Shown here: positions 1-11,205 of the stretch, piece after piece
How the letters are laid out: the number at the start of each line of letters is the position of its first letter
Position numbering within the stretch: position 1 is the stretch's first letter
Assembly (NCBI GenBank): GCA_024500155.1
Contig: CM044874.1
Span: 45,172,384 to 45,236,383 of the forward strand
Length of the DNA stretch: 64,000 bases
Origin: Chenopodium formosanum
Taxonomy: Eukaryota; Streptophyta; Magnoliopsida; Caryophyllales; Amaranthaceae
Direction: 5' to 3'
The notes under the pieces: model-generated
The model's input: the letters and a program-made list of their open reading frames with translations, nothing else
Databases searched by the model: none
What the model was told of the DNA's origin: nothing
Position numbers and translations under genes: made by a program

Positions 1-123
1 GTGTAAATAAAATTAACTAAGTTAGTTTTTAGGAACCACGTCGCATATATTGTTTGGTAATGAAATTGTGAAAAAAGAAGAGCTAATAGAGGATGTACCA
101 AGGTTAGGATAGCGATTCCCCGT
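1..123 (+). repeat. LTR family J, copy 1, left fragment
   Basis: This segment matches 4917-5037 of copy 2 by eye, with shared landmarks such as TATATTGTTTGGT and the end GATTCCCC. It is cut by the family-A solo LTR at 124 and resumes at 2011. The left edge of this LTR is outside the window. There is no coding capacity. Confidence 0.6.
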
Positions 124-2010
124 TGTAGACACCCATTTGTGTTTCCCCAAAACAAAAACTGGTGATGAATACCTTTCGCGTCGAATCATAATCGAATGAA
201 GTGAATGTGTAGAAACTCTAATGTTGCGGTTAATTTTTTAAATAATCTTTCTTTTTGTTTTCGAAAACCTGCTCTATTTTATTAAAATAGCCAATCCAGT
301 TTAGTTTAGTCCATGATAAGGGTCCAATAATAGTGTAGTTGAATAGGACTCAAAAAACGATATATTATAAGCCTCATTCCAATGAATAATGAGGAAGTTA
401 TGGCCAAAATACTAAACTGGGTCCGCTTTGGTTTTTATATGCGACCCAATGATCTAAAGGAGGGCCTGTTATGAATTATCATTCCCAATGCGATTAGGAT
501 TGATTATAGTCTTCTAGAATCTTCTAGAAGGTTCTTTTAAATCCTAATGGGATTAAGATTGATAATTATGTTTATGAGTTTTATTTGAAATAAAAGAAGT
601 GTTTTATATGAAAATACGATTTTACCCTTAACACGGATTTTACGACTCAATTTTATCAAGAAGTGGATTTAGCGTTGAAAGTGCGTTGAAAAGCTTCTGC
701 ATCGCCAAACGACAGGTTCGTTGCCTGGCTATCTTCTTATTCCTTTTCGAACTCTGATTCGTTTCTATCTATTCCGGACTATTTTCTTTTAAATAGTGTC
801 CCTGGACCTCTGTTTTTCAATAACAAGAATTCTCTAATTCTTCTCTCACTCTAAGCTAAAGCTTATTCTCTCTCTCTTTCTAGCCTAGCCTTTTACAAAA
901 ACAATTCCTCATATATTAGCACTAGACACACCTAGCCAAGTTCAAAGTTGTCTCTGCCCTAAACATGAAAGGTTTGATATTTCTGAGGGTTTGGTTCCAA
1001 ATCTCGTTTTCAATTATTTAATTTCATTCTTTAATTTTATATTTTCGTTGAAGTTACTAACGTGTGTATTTTGTTATTAGAAATAGGAACGAGGCATCCA
1101 AGTAAGTAATTTAATTGTTTAATTGATATTATGATATAGAAATCATACTTAGATTGTTTTTTTGATTCCTAGTATCATGTTAGGATGTTTTGATTGTTTC
1201 CCTGTATCATTTTTAGGGTAATAATTATGTTTCTAATATCAATTATGATTTCTATGATGCTTCCTATTTTCTTTCTTAACATCATGTTAGGGCTAAAGTT
1301 TTGATCTTTATTGCTTAGTGACATGCTAGGGTTTGTTAATAACCTTGTTAGTATCATGCTTAGGATCTCGCTAATATCATGCTTTAACATGATTATTTCA
1401 ATTATGATTATTTTTATAATTGTTGTTATAATTATTATTATGATTTATGATTGTAATGATTTATTATTTATTATTTTGATGATTATTATGTTTCTTGATC
1501 TTATTATTGTTATTGCTTGATCACACATTTTATGTAAGTTAAAAGGGAATTTGTACTTGTAATTACACTTAATAAGATAATTAATAATCTTGTTTAGGGT
1601 TAATATGATTATAATTCAAGTGATCACCAATAATAGATTTATTTGTGCATTAAATATTAAACAAACATAGATTAAACAGGTAAACCTATATTTTGCATAT
1701 TAGTTAGAAAGCGCACAAGAATACGAGTAGAATAAAGTATAGGCCTATTATTAGAGAGAGTTCTTTCTCTTTTAGATTGGATTTTTACGTTCATCCCCGA
1801 ACTTCCAGTCATGGTTCCAGACCTATTGGAGTTAACGATCTCCTGGATCGTTAAGGGGTGTAACCTTCACCCTGTGAACGGTTCACAAGTTCCTAAAACT
1901 TGTTGGCGACTCTTTTGCTCTAGCTTCCTTCCCTTTTGACGCCACCATGCTTAAGTGTAAGGTCATAGTGGGGTTCAAGTTTGGGGTAATGGCTTGAAAT
2001 ATTCCCTACA
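124..2010 (+). mobile_element. Solo LTR, family A, copy A1
   Basis: It begins TGTAGACACCC and ends CCCTACA, the TG...CA form of an LTR, about 1.9 kb long. It is homologous to 11206-15206 and, inverted, to 15204-16724. No polypurine tract precedes it and no primer site follows it, so it is a solo LTR. The flanks, CCCGT left and CCCCC right, share only part of a 5-bp duplication, but the related sequence at 5031-5045 runs straight through the insertion point. A cluster of GTCGCC/GGCGAC-like motifs around 700-730 lies upstream of a TATA-like TTTTAAATAG near 787. Confidence 0.75.
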
Positions 2011-2359
2011 CCCCCTAAAGGGAACGTTATTTTAGTACCCTCGCTCCCGAACTCATTTCAGGTTAATATAGACCAGTTTGGGCATGGGTCAACTTACGAT
2101 TCGCCCTAAATATCTCTTGAACTCTACTTGGGAGAAAGGCATGAACGAGGTTTATGAGTTTTCCTAAAACTCATTGGCGACTTCTACTTGTTCCTTACAA
2201 TAGAGTGTGATGATAGGATCCATTCTAATTCTAGGTCCCCCCAAATAGTCAGGAATTCAAATCCTAATACACCCTAACAAGTGTAAAGTCCTAGGCTTTC
2301 AAAAGGGCCATGGGCATTTAAGGAGATAGATCCCTTACGATGGGAACACCCTCCTTACA
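2011..2359 (+). repeat. LTR family J, copy 1, right fragment
   Basis: This is the continuation of the LTR split at 123. It aligns with 5038-5380: both contain AAAGGAACGTTATTTTA, CCCTCGCTCCCGAACTCATT and a shared end CCCTCCTTACA. The TACA end fits an LTR terminus. Confidence 0.6.
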
Positions 2360-2519
2360 CCGATGTCTGTTTTAATTTTAAGTTATTGATACTTAATTAA
2401 AGGGATGTTTCATAATTTTGGTGATTAAGATCGAGTTGTTGGCAAGAAGATATAGCGTGTTACGGTTGAGAAAAAGTGTTTTGGTTGAGAAAAAATTATT
2501 TTGGTATAGAATGAGTGTT

Positions 2520-3161
2520 TTTATTTATTTTTTTTTTTTTTGACAACAAGAAAAAAGGATTTCATTAATAAAAGATAGTCAAATGGCACTTACACAGAAT
2601 TCCTGAGAAATCAAAAATTTTCAATACAAGTACAAATCACCTTAAAACTAGTTACATCGCAAATTCGATCGACGATCGCCTTAATAAAAAACTTTATCTG
2701 AAGCAATACAATATGTGAGTTAGCTCTAATTCGCCTTGAGATACATGGATCAGTAGTTGTTTGGGTGAAGAAAATCATATGCCCTTCTAAATACTTTCGG
2801 AGACGATGAAAACCTTAAATCTTCAATATTTAGCACACGAACAAACAAAAAATATAAACTTAACTGAAAAAACACTATCATAAAGATGGGATCCATATAT
2901 TGAAAGCAATTAAAAAGTTTTTTAGGGCTTATCACCTGTAAAACCACCGCTGGAAGCCCCTACAAAAATTTAAAACCGGTAGAAGGCTCTACAAAAATTA
3001 CAATTGAGATAAGAAGAAAAAAGAATGAAGAGAAGAAAAAAAGGGAGAAGAGTGATGGAAAACCTTCAAAAAAGCAGAAAAAATCTAGCAATGAAGGCTA
3101 GAAAAACCCTCCCAAGGGAAAACCCTAGAGGGAACCTAAAAACCCTCCCAAGGAGAAAACC
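2520..3161 (-). mobile_element. LINE-like 3' fragment with poly(A) and target duplication
   Basis: On the minus strand the segment ends in a poly(A) run (T run at about 2528-2543), just after a sequence typical of plant LINE 3' ends (TTAATGAAATCC...TTGTTGTC). It is bounded by the direct repeat TAGAATGAGTGTT at 2507-2519 and 3162-3174, a 13-bp target duplication. No reverse transcriptase can be read in it, so it is a short non-coding derivative, a heavily 5'-truncated copy or a SINE-like element. The CCCTAGAGGGAAC-rich part at 3100-3160 is its 5' end. Confidence 0.7.
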
Positions 3162-3174
3162 TAGAATGAGTGTT

Positions 3175-4003
3175 GTTATTATTGTTGAATATAAAAGATC
3201 AAATTATAGAAAAAGATAAAGAAGCAAAAACTAATGAACCATAAATATAATTAGCTTGATTAAAAAAATGAGATACATCAATTCCCTTAAATAAACTAAT
3301 GATAAACTACCAATGCGAAAGATTAGCAACCAACTAGTCCACTACTAAACCACACTTATCCTCTAATAACCAATAAACATGAACGTAGACAATGCCAACA
3401 CCTTTAGTAAGTAAAACCCACTAAGCATAAAATTAATAATCCTTAAATAAAGGAAACTATCTACTACCCACAACTTCGAAGCACAACCCCACAATTATTG
3501 CTAAGATGTATATGAAAACTTATTTTTGTTCAAGTATAGGAAAATACATTTGATATATATTTGTAAGGTCTAAGGATTTTGTATGATTTAAAATGACTAG
3601 TTCTATGTTGTTGACTCATTTGATATCTATTCAACATATTACAACATAGCCAGTAGCGAATGTATCATTTTTTTCATTAGTAGGTTCAATCAACATGAAA
3701 CAAATTATAATCAAATTATTAACATATTAACAAATTAAATGAAAATATGCTTATATTCTGTTTTTTTTTTCTTCTTCTCAATTTAAGGAGTTTTGTATAT
3801 TGACAACATGGCGATGGTGATTAGGAGACATGATATAAACAATCTCACAGAAAATAATCACATGTTGAACAATATTGTGGATGCTTATCAGTAGTGGACG
3901 TAAAGCCAATTGAGTGGGGTTCTTTGACCCCACTTGTACATTGAAAAAAAAGAGTTTTTTCTTATAAAATTAATATTTTTTCCGATAAAAATTACTTGTT
4001 TAT
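3175..4003. other. Non-coding AT-rich interval
   Basis: I see no gene here. The interval is AT-rich, with a T-rich tract near 3762-3772. Weak ORFs on both strands show no recognisable domain. Confidence 0.5.
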
Positions 4004-5380
4004 TGTAGACATCTACTTTTGGCCTCCTATCCCGACAGGAAGTGCAATGACGATAAATAAAACCATATTCGTGTGGGATCAAATTGAAGAATACTTATGG
4101 ATAACTAGTTAAGCCACAAAACACAAAAGACTAGCCCAAATTAATGAAAACCCAAAACAAAGGTCCAATTAACTAAACTCAATCATAATTATGCTTAAGC
4201 CCGTGCTTAAAACCTAATAATGACGAATTTAGGAGCGCCGAGGTTAAATCTTAGTGCTGCCGCAGAAAAAGTCGCGGGCTTCTCAAAGAGTCGCGATGGG
4301 CTGCCGCGCGCAACTAATTTAGTTGCGTGCGACACCCAGCGCAACCCCAGAGTTGCGCTGCGGAAGATTCAAAATTATACGGAAGATATAAAATCGAATC
4401 TAACCATAAAGCCGCGCGCAAGACAATTAGTTGTGCTGCACATAGCACCTCAACTCAATCACTTGCGATGGGATGCCGCGCGCAACTCATTCTATTGCGC
4501 GTGACACCTGCTGCTGCAGAATGCTCGAAACCCTTAACCTAATCATTCCCTATAGATACGAGCTTAGACCGAGGCTTAAACAGACAGAAATTAACCTAAA
4601 ACTCAAGCGAAATACTTGTAAACTTGTGCAACCTAGCAAAGAGAAGTGGTAAATTCCCGAGCACTTAGTTAAATCACAATTATTTTTTTGTTTAAAAGAA
4701 CCTTAATTAATTGATTAGTGTTGTTTGATCACCTCTAAAATAATCAATTAATCAATTTCACATAGTATCTTATGTTAATTAAAGATTAGAATTGAATTAA
4801 ATAATTGTTTGTTGATCACTTAAGCCAAGGCGAATCTTGTTTATTTTCTTGTTCTTTTCAAGAATTTGATTAAATAAGAATAACGACATTATGATGTCGT
4901 TCCTACGTGAATTAATGCTTTTAAATAAAATCAACTACCATAGTTTTAGGTATCGTGTTGTATATATTGTTTGGTGATGAAATTGTAAAAAAGGAAGAGC
5001 TAGTAGAGGCCGCACTAGGGCTAGGATTACGATTCCCCTCTAAAAGGAACGTTATTTTAATACCCTCGCTCCCGAACTCATTTTTGGTTTATAGACCAAT
5101 TTGGGCATGGATAAACTTATGATTTGTGCTAATTATTCCGTGAGCTCCACATGGAAGAAACGCATGAAAGAGGTTTATGATTTTTTCCTAAAACTCATTG
5201 GCGACTCCTACTAGTTTCTTACAAAAAAGCGTAATGATAGAATCAATTCTAATTAAAGGTCCCACAAACAGTCAAGAATTCAAATCCTACTACACCCTAA
5301 CAAGTGTAAAGTCCTAAGCTATTAAGTGTCCAAGGGCATTTAAGGAGAGTACCTCTTACGATGGGATCACCCTCCTTACA
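4004..5380 (+). mobile_element. Solo LTR, family J, copy 2
   Basis: It starts TGTAGACATCTAC and ends CCTCCTTACA, giving about 1.38 kb with TG...CA ends. The right third matches 1-123 plus 2011-2359, with no family-A insertion. A GC-rich block at 4220-4510 repeats CCGCGCGCAAC and its inverse upstream of CCCTATAGATACG near 4548. Flanks TTTAT and TATAT are only a weak target duplication. ORFs inside this LTR, such as 4220-4504, are not considered real genes. Confidence 0.6.
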
Positions 5381-5984
5381 TATATTTATCAAATTACCCC
5401 ATTAAAATATATCAAATGTATTTTGACTTTGTTAAATATTTTTTTTTGGATCCACCACTGATGCTTATGTTTTCATATTGAATTATGAAAACAAAACAGG
5501 TAGATTCATTTTCACTATTCAATGATATGTATGTTTTTTGTATTAATATCATTAATTACGTATTTACACAATAGTTTCTGAAGGCCTTGGACAAGCCCCA
5601 AAGTCATCTATGTATAGGCAAAGGAGGACAAACCCTTCCAATGCGAACATACACTAATCATACATGTGTACCAAGTGGCACTCATGCGTTAACCAATCAT
5701 TAATACAAGTCAGCAATCCTGACCATACATAACGGATCACCACCATTATCCTTTGCACCTCTTCGCTTTGTCCGTAAATTCCTTATCCACAAACTGTCAT
5801 CCGCAATGTGAAAGGTTGTGTCGCTTGTCGTCGCCTGACCGAGACGTCACTTCGCACCCAAGGCCAAGCACGCACTAGCAAAGGCTCACCACAAGCATTC
5901 GCTCAAAACTCAAGTCATTAAACCCACTAAGTCATCAAGCCACCCTTATGCCTATAGTCTAGTAACCCACACCACGCTAGTACC
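5381..5984. other. Non-coding interval between LTRs
   Basis: No gene or domain is visible. The second half is richer in GC and contains TCGTCGCCTGACC near 5830. It may be another degraded repeat, but I found no ends for it. Confidence 0.4.
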
Positions 5985-7415
5985 TATTGAGCGTCATTTA
6001 TGGCGCTCAAAAGAATAAGATTTAGGTTCATTTTCTTTATTTTCCTTCATCATTTTCATAAAATTTTCTTAGTTTTATTTGATTTTCCATTTTTATAATT
6101 CACTTTGATTCTCGCTTAGTTTTTACGTGTTTTTTATATTTTAAGTTGATAGTTCATAGTTTTAGTTTTAGTTTTATTCTTATTAAACTTTCTCTTTTTG
6201 TTTTATTTGTGTTTTTTAGGTGAATAATCAATTCAATTTTCTCATTTTGGGGTTGTCTTGCTTGCGGGCATCATCTCGAGTGCACTAGTGATGGGAATTC
6301 TCGGGAGCGCAAAGTTCGATCAAGCAAAGCAAAGAAGCCAAGGCCTCGTGCACTACACAGGGGTGCGTGCGTGCAGACCCAGCTGTGTGCGCGCGCGGCT
6401 GGTGGTGCGTGCGCACGGCCTTGTGCAGCCCCTTTGCTCGAATTTTCTATTTATAGATTTTGACTTTCTTTTTTTAGGACGACTTAATTTTTGTACTTTA
6501 GAGATAATTTTCCAAAAATAGTAGAGAGAAAAGCTTAAGATTTACTTGTTTGTACTTGAATTTGATCTTAGATTTCAATTGGATCTTGAAATTCCTTCTT
6601 CAAGTCAATGAAAGTTTGTAAGATTTCTTTCCTTTGATTTACTTTTAATGAAATTCTTTCTAGTATCTTGAATTTTGATTGAGATTACATTCCTTGCTCT
6701 AGAATTTGTTGATTGATTGATTTTCTTTTTTTTTTTTAAGTTTTTAAAAGAATATGAATTTGATTGAATTTGTTTCGTTTCTTAATTTCACCATGATTAG
6801 GAGTAGATTAGTTTCTAGGGAGAAGGGGAAGCATGTTTGATTGATGATTTTTGCTAGTTGATGATATTAAATTGATTAGATTATTGCAATTAAATTGGTT
6901 GACTTAGTTGTCCATGTGATTAATTGAACTAGGAGTGATCAACCTATAAGATTAATCTAGATTGAATTGCAAATTTCAATGACATGAACCCTTGATTTGA
7001 GAATTGCTTTAATTGATTGAATTCGATTGTGATTTTCCTTGTTAGTCATTCATAGTGAACCCTAACTTGGCTTAAAGGAGGTAGCTTTGGAATTCCTTTG
7101 ATTGCAACTATTTTTTGTCCTTGTAATGTTTGAATCAATTGAGTGATCTATCAATTAGCATAATCATTGAGCTTGCATGTGGAACCTATATTCCTAGTGT
7201 TTAGCATATTTAATTCTTCGATTTGTCTATCTTCTTGATACTTTAGTTACCAACCTCAACCATTTATATTCTTTTAATTAGCTTGACATAGACTATAGCA
7301 TCGTACCTACCCATTCCTTTGGGTTCTACCCTTTACTTAACACGTACTTGTATTAGGTTGGTCGAGTGTTTACGAATTACGTTACGCTCTTAAGAGAGGT
7401 ATATAACGACCTACA
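5985..7415 (+). mobile_element. 5' LTR of Athila element D
   Basis: The LTR starts TATTGAGCGTCATTTATGGC, homologous to the TGATGAGTTTCATTTATGGC start of the LTR at 28516, and ends CCTACA 17 bases before a strong primer site. The stretch 6780-7050 aligns well with 29510-29760, sharing GGGAGAAGGGGAAGCATG and GATCAACCTATAAGATTAAT. A GC-rich block with GTGCGTGCG-like repeats (6360-6420) sits just upstream of TATTTATAG at about 6449, the probable core promoter. Confidence 0.7.
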
Positions 7416-7432
7416 TTTTCCTCTTGTAAAAA

Positions 7433-7450
7433 TGGCGTCGTTGCCGGGGA
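7433..7450 (+). other. Primer binding site of element D
   Basis: TGGCGTCGTTGCCGGGGA differs at one base from the TGGCGCC...GGGGA site typical of Athila and related elements, thought to pair with a tRNA-Asp 3' end. The spacer from the LTR end fits that lineage. Confidence 0.85.
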
Positions 7451-7562
7451 ATGACATTAGTGCTAAATTATAGTCGTTGAGTCTAATTCATTCTTAATTG
7501 AAAAAAAAAATTCTCTTTTAGGCTACACTTGTAGCTGTGACACTAATCATTTCTTTTGAAGT

Positions 7563-8400
7563 AGTATGCATACAGCACGTGGTCATTCACTAGTGCCATT
7601 TGATCCGAAAATTAAGAGGACTATTACAAGATGAAGGGATGCTAGACGATCTTTGAGCTCTAGCATTTCAAGTGAGAAAGAACCACAACTAGAAGAACAA
7701 GAAAGAATGGGAGAGAATCCGAAAGTGGCATTGAAAGAATTGGGAATTCCCGGTGCATATAGATTTGAGAGTGGAATTGCTCCACCTACAACACTGGCAA
7801 ATGATTTTGAAGTTAGGCCGGCAATGATCACTTTGATAGAGACGCGACAATTTAGTGGGGGGCCAAGCATGAAATCCCACTAAACTATCGCAAGGAGTTC
7901 AAAAAATATTGTAATAATATCAAGGTGAACGGAGTTTCCCAAGAATTCATTCGCCTCAAGCTCTTTCTCTTTTATCTCATAGGGTGTGCTTTGGAATTGC
8001 TAGAAAAGGAGGTTAAACAGAATTATCTAAGGACATGGGATGAGGTTACCAAGGAATTTCTATCCCGTTTCCATCCACAACTAAAAACGGCAGATGCTAG
8101 AGCATTGATTCAAGGTTTCAAGCAAAAGCCAAGTGAGAGCCTTTATGAAGCGTGGGAGAGATATAAAGAGTATCAAAGGGAGTGTGGCCTAATTCCCCAA
8201 GGCAAGTCATGCCTTGATGGAGGAGCCGGAGGTCCCATCATGAATAGGACAGAAGAAGAATTGGTAGACATCATTGAGGATGTGGTGAAGTACTATAGAG
8301 ATTGGAAAGATGGTAAGAGGGATTCATCTAGAAAGAGTAGCTCTTCGGTGTACACGGTTGATCATCTAAATTCAATCAACAATCTCTCCTTACAATGAGG
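7563..8400 (+). pseudogene. Athila gag (N-terminal and capsid part), broken
   Basis: This is the Gag region of an Athila-type Ty3/Gypsy element. Gag forms the cytoplasmic particle in which reverse transcription occurs. The start MHTARGHSLVPFDP is followed by a Ser/Glu-rich stretch. A capsid-type segment (GVSQEFIRLKLFLF ... TWDEVTKEFLSRF ... ESLYEAWERYKEY) at about 7928-8180 matches the retrotransposon gag family as I know it. The reading frame has a stop near 7634 and ends at 7883 before resuming in another frame at about 7886. It is not translatable as one protein. It sits directly downstream of the LTR and primer site of element D. Confidence 0.8.
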
Positions 8401-8519
8401 AACTAGGGAAAGGAAATGATCACAATAAAGGAAAATTTGGAGAGTTCGTCTTCCCAAGCTTCAAATCTTCCCTCCTAATTTAAGGGGAGAGTTACATCTT
8501 CTGACTCTCATACCCCTCC

Positions 8520-9030
8520 TTCTTCTAGTAAAATGCCTAGTGTTGTTTGTTTTGTGATGTGTGTGGTTCATATGATCATGATGATAGTAATTTCCCTCAT
8601 GCTTTTCCGGATAGTAATGATGATTTTGATAACAATGAGAGTGAGAATGTGAACTATGTGTCAAATAACAATAATGTGCAAAGCTTTGATAATCAAAGGG
8701 GTCAATGGAATAGGAATTACCAAAACCAAGGTAATTTTGACAACTATAACCAAGGTGGTAGTTATAGGAACCAAGGTTCTCGAGGTAACTATAATCATCA
8801 AGGTTATAGTAGCCAAAATCAAAACCAAAATTATGGTAATCAAAACCAAGGTTATGGAAATCATAATGAAGGTAGTGGTAACCATAATTAAGGTTATGGG
8901 ACAAATCAAAATAGGGGTAATTGGAACAATCAAGGTAGAGGGAATTTTCAAAACAATGCTCAAAGAGGCCCTCCACCCAGATTTGTTCCAAAGACTCAAG
9001 GGATAATTTATATTCACAATCCTCTTCCTC
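8520..9030 (+). pseudogene. Athila gag C-terminal region, Asn/Gln/Gly-rich
   Basis: The plus-strand frame encodes a low-complexity segment built from short units such as NQGNFDNYNQGG, NYGNQNQGYGN and RGNWNNQGRGN, of prion-like composition. Upstream, FCDVCGSYDHDD near 8549 looks like the remains of a zinc knuckle. A TAA at 8889-8891 interrupts the run, which continues in frame as GYGTNQNRGNWNNQG. Reverse-frame ORFs over the same span (for example 8461-9054 minus) are mirror artefacts of the repeat. In Athila elements this region follows the capsid and precedes the protease. Confidence 0.65.
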
Positions 9031-9462
9031 TAGGTCTAATTTGGAGGAAATCATTGATAATCAAACTAAGTTGTTGAACACTTACATAGCCATAAGTGAC
9101 AAGAAATTCAATGAAATGATGACTCATAATAAGATGCTAGAAAACCAAATTTCTCAACTTGCCAATGCTTTGAAAGACCATGCTAGTCCTTCTTAATTAC
9201 CTTCCCAAGGCCTAGATCCCAAGAGACCCGTGAATGCTATTGTTACATAGAGTGGTAAGGTTCTAGAGGAGAGTTTGCCTAAGAAGAGTGAAACTAAGGA
9301 AGTTCCCAAGGAGGTCTTGGTAGAAGATGAGAGAGATGGTGCATCTTTGAGTGAGGTTGTGATTGAGACACCTAAAGAGGTGAGAGTAGAGAAATAAATT
9401 GTGAAACCCAAGCTTCCTTATCCACAAACGTTCATGAGACACAATTTGGAAGATTTATTGAC
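9031..9462 (+). pseudogene. Athila gag-protease linker, broken
   Basis: The plus-strand frame shows an Athila-like linker: a segment with LLNTYIAISDKKFNEMM near 9075-9120, then charged Lys/Glu-rich sequence up to the protease ORF. Several stops interrupt it, including TAA at 9196-9198 and TAG at 9248-9250. No independent gene is seen. Confidence 0.5.
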
Positions 9463-9981
9463 ATGCTCAAGCAACTTCACCGTTCTTTACCATTTACCGA
9501 AGTTGTCACACAAATGCCCAACTATGCAAAATTCCTAATAGACATTTTGAGTGGTAGGAGGACTTGTGATGTTGTAGAGACGGTAAAATTGACCGAGAAT
9601 TGTAGTGCAATCATAATGAACAAGATGCCATCCAAGTTAAAAGACCCTTGTGCTATTAACAAGATTCAAATTGATAATGCCTTATGTAACATAGGAGCTA
9701 GTGTTATCCTAATGACATATTCGGTCTATGAAAGACTTGAGTTTGGGGAACTTTTTCCTTCCAACATTACGTTGCATTTAACCGATAGGTCAATCAAATT
9801 CCCAAAGGGTAAGGTGGAGGATGTTCCTTTGAGAGTAGGGAAGATTGTGATTTCGGTGGATTTTGTGGTTCTTGACATGGATGAAGATGCTACCATTCCT
9901 ATTATCCTTGGTAGACATTTTCTTGCTACCTCGGGTGCCATGATTGATGTTAAGAGTGCAAAATTTTCACTTAAGGTATGA
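9463..9981 (+). pseudogene. Athila aspartic protease with lost catalytic Asp
   Basis: This is the polyprotein-processing protease of element D. MLKQLHRSLPFTEVV is the usual entry into the Athila protease region. The active-site motif reads CNIGASVILM where family members have Asp-Leu-Gly-Ala-Ser, so the catalytic Asp is Asn. IIPIILGRHFLAT-like sequence (residues about 147-158) and the downstream SGAMIDV fit the flap and C-terminal part. The frame ends at TGA 9979-9981 but stays open in the same frame into the RT ORF at 10015. The protein is inactive on two counts: the substitution and the premature stop. Confidence 0.8.
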
Positions 9982-10014
9982 GATGAGGTCATTGAATTTG
10001 ACTTTAATGAAAGC

Positions 10015-11205
10015 ATGAAGTATCCATGTTCTTCTTTAGAAAATTGCATGATGATTGATTCTCTTGATCATGTTGTGTCTTCCATGCATGAGCACTTGCT
10101 CACTTCTATTGATCCTCTTGAGAATTTCTTGTTGAATAAGGATAAGATAAGTGCTCCTATTAAGGAAATGGCAATGTATGAGGATTTTCTAAATGGAAGA
10201 ATCGAGGAAGTGGACGAGCATGTGTGCATGATCATTTCTATCCAAGAAGTGTTGCAAGTGGCAACATCGAAGGAAGGTAAAGGTTCTCCAATGGGTGAGC
10301 TCAAACCTCTTCCATCACACCTTAGGTATGAATTCTTTGGACCCAACTGCACTTTTACCGTGATTGTTGGCTCTTCTTTGAGTGAGCACCAACCTCAAAA
10401 TTTGTGTGGTGTTTTGAGAAAGAACCAAAGTGCTTTGGGTTATACCATTGATGACCTCAAAGGTATAAGCCCCGCTTTATGTACACATCACATAACTCTT
10501 GAGGAGGGTGCTTTACCATGCATTGAGAGGCAACGAAAGCTACATCCTAAAATGGTAGATGTAATGAAGAAGGAGATCACCAAACTTTTGGATGCGGGAA
10601 TCATATTTCTCATTTCTAGTTCTGGTTGGGTTTCTCCCGTTCACGTTATCCTAAAGAAGGGAGGTATGATCGTCGTTGAGAATGAGAAGGGAGAGCTCAT
10701 TCCAACGAGGACGGTTACGGGATGAAGGATGTGTATAGACTATAGACGTCTAAACACATCTACAAAGAAAGATCATTTCCCCCTTCGTTTTATTGATCAA
10801 ATGCTTGAGAGACTAACAAGACACAAGTTCTATTGTTTTCTTGATGGTTATTTGGGATTTTTCCAAATCTCTATCCACCCGGATGACAAAGAGAAAACAA
10901 CCTTCACTTGTTCATATGGTACATTTGCCTATAGGAGAATCTCGTTCGGCCTTTGCAACGCTCCCGCGACATTTCAAAAATGCATGATGAGCATATTTGG
11001 GGATATGTTAGAAGAGAAGATGGAGGTTTTTATGGATGATTTCTCTGTGGGAGGTGTTTCATTTGAGGCAAGCCTTGAAAACCTTGAAAAATGTGTTGCA
11101 ATTGTGAGAAGATGAACTTGGTCTAGAATTAGGAGAAATGACATTTCATGGTGGAGGAAGGCATAGTCCTTGGCCACAAGATCTCTCACAAGGGGATAGA
11201 GGTGG
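10015..11205 (+). pseudogene. Athila reverse transcriptase, truncated by LTR insertion
   Basis: The RT copies element RNA into DNA. The N-terminal linker is followed by RQRKLHPKMVDV, SSGWVSPVHV and ENEKGELIPTRTVTG, then MCIDYRRLN, FLDGYLGFFQI, FGLCNAPATFQ and the catalytic FMDD (about 11029-11040). A TGA at 10723-10725 separates two parts in the same frame. After a frameshift and further stops near 11100-11140, the thumb-proximal sequence VEEGIVLGHKISHKGIE is still readable up to 11205, where the family-A LTR begins. RNase H and integrase of this element are not found after the insertion. All landmarks match Athila. Confidence 0.88.

Noticed and set aside
4220..4542. Two overlapping ORFs in a GC-rich block
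   Set aside because: They lie inside LTR J2, are made of repeated GCGCGCAAC words and show no domain.
8461..9054. 197-residue minus ORF rich in Tyr and His
   Set aside because: It is antisense to the Asn/Gln-rich gag tail; the repeat creates open frames on both strands.
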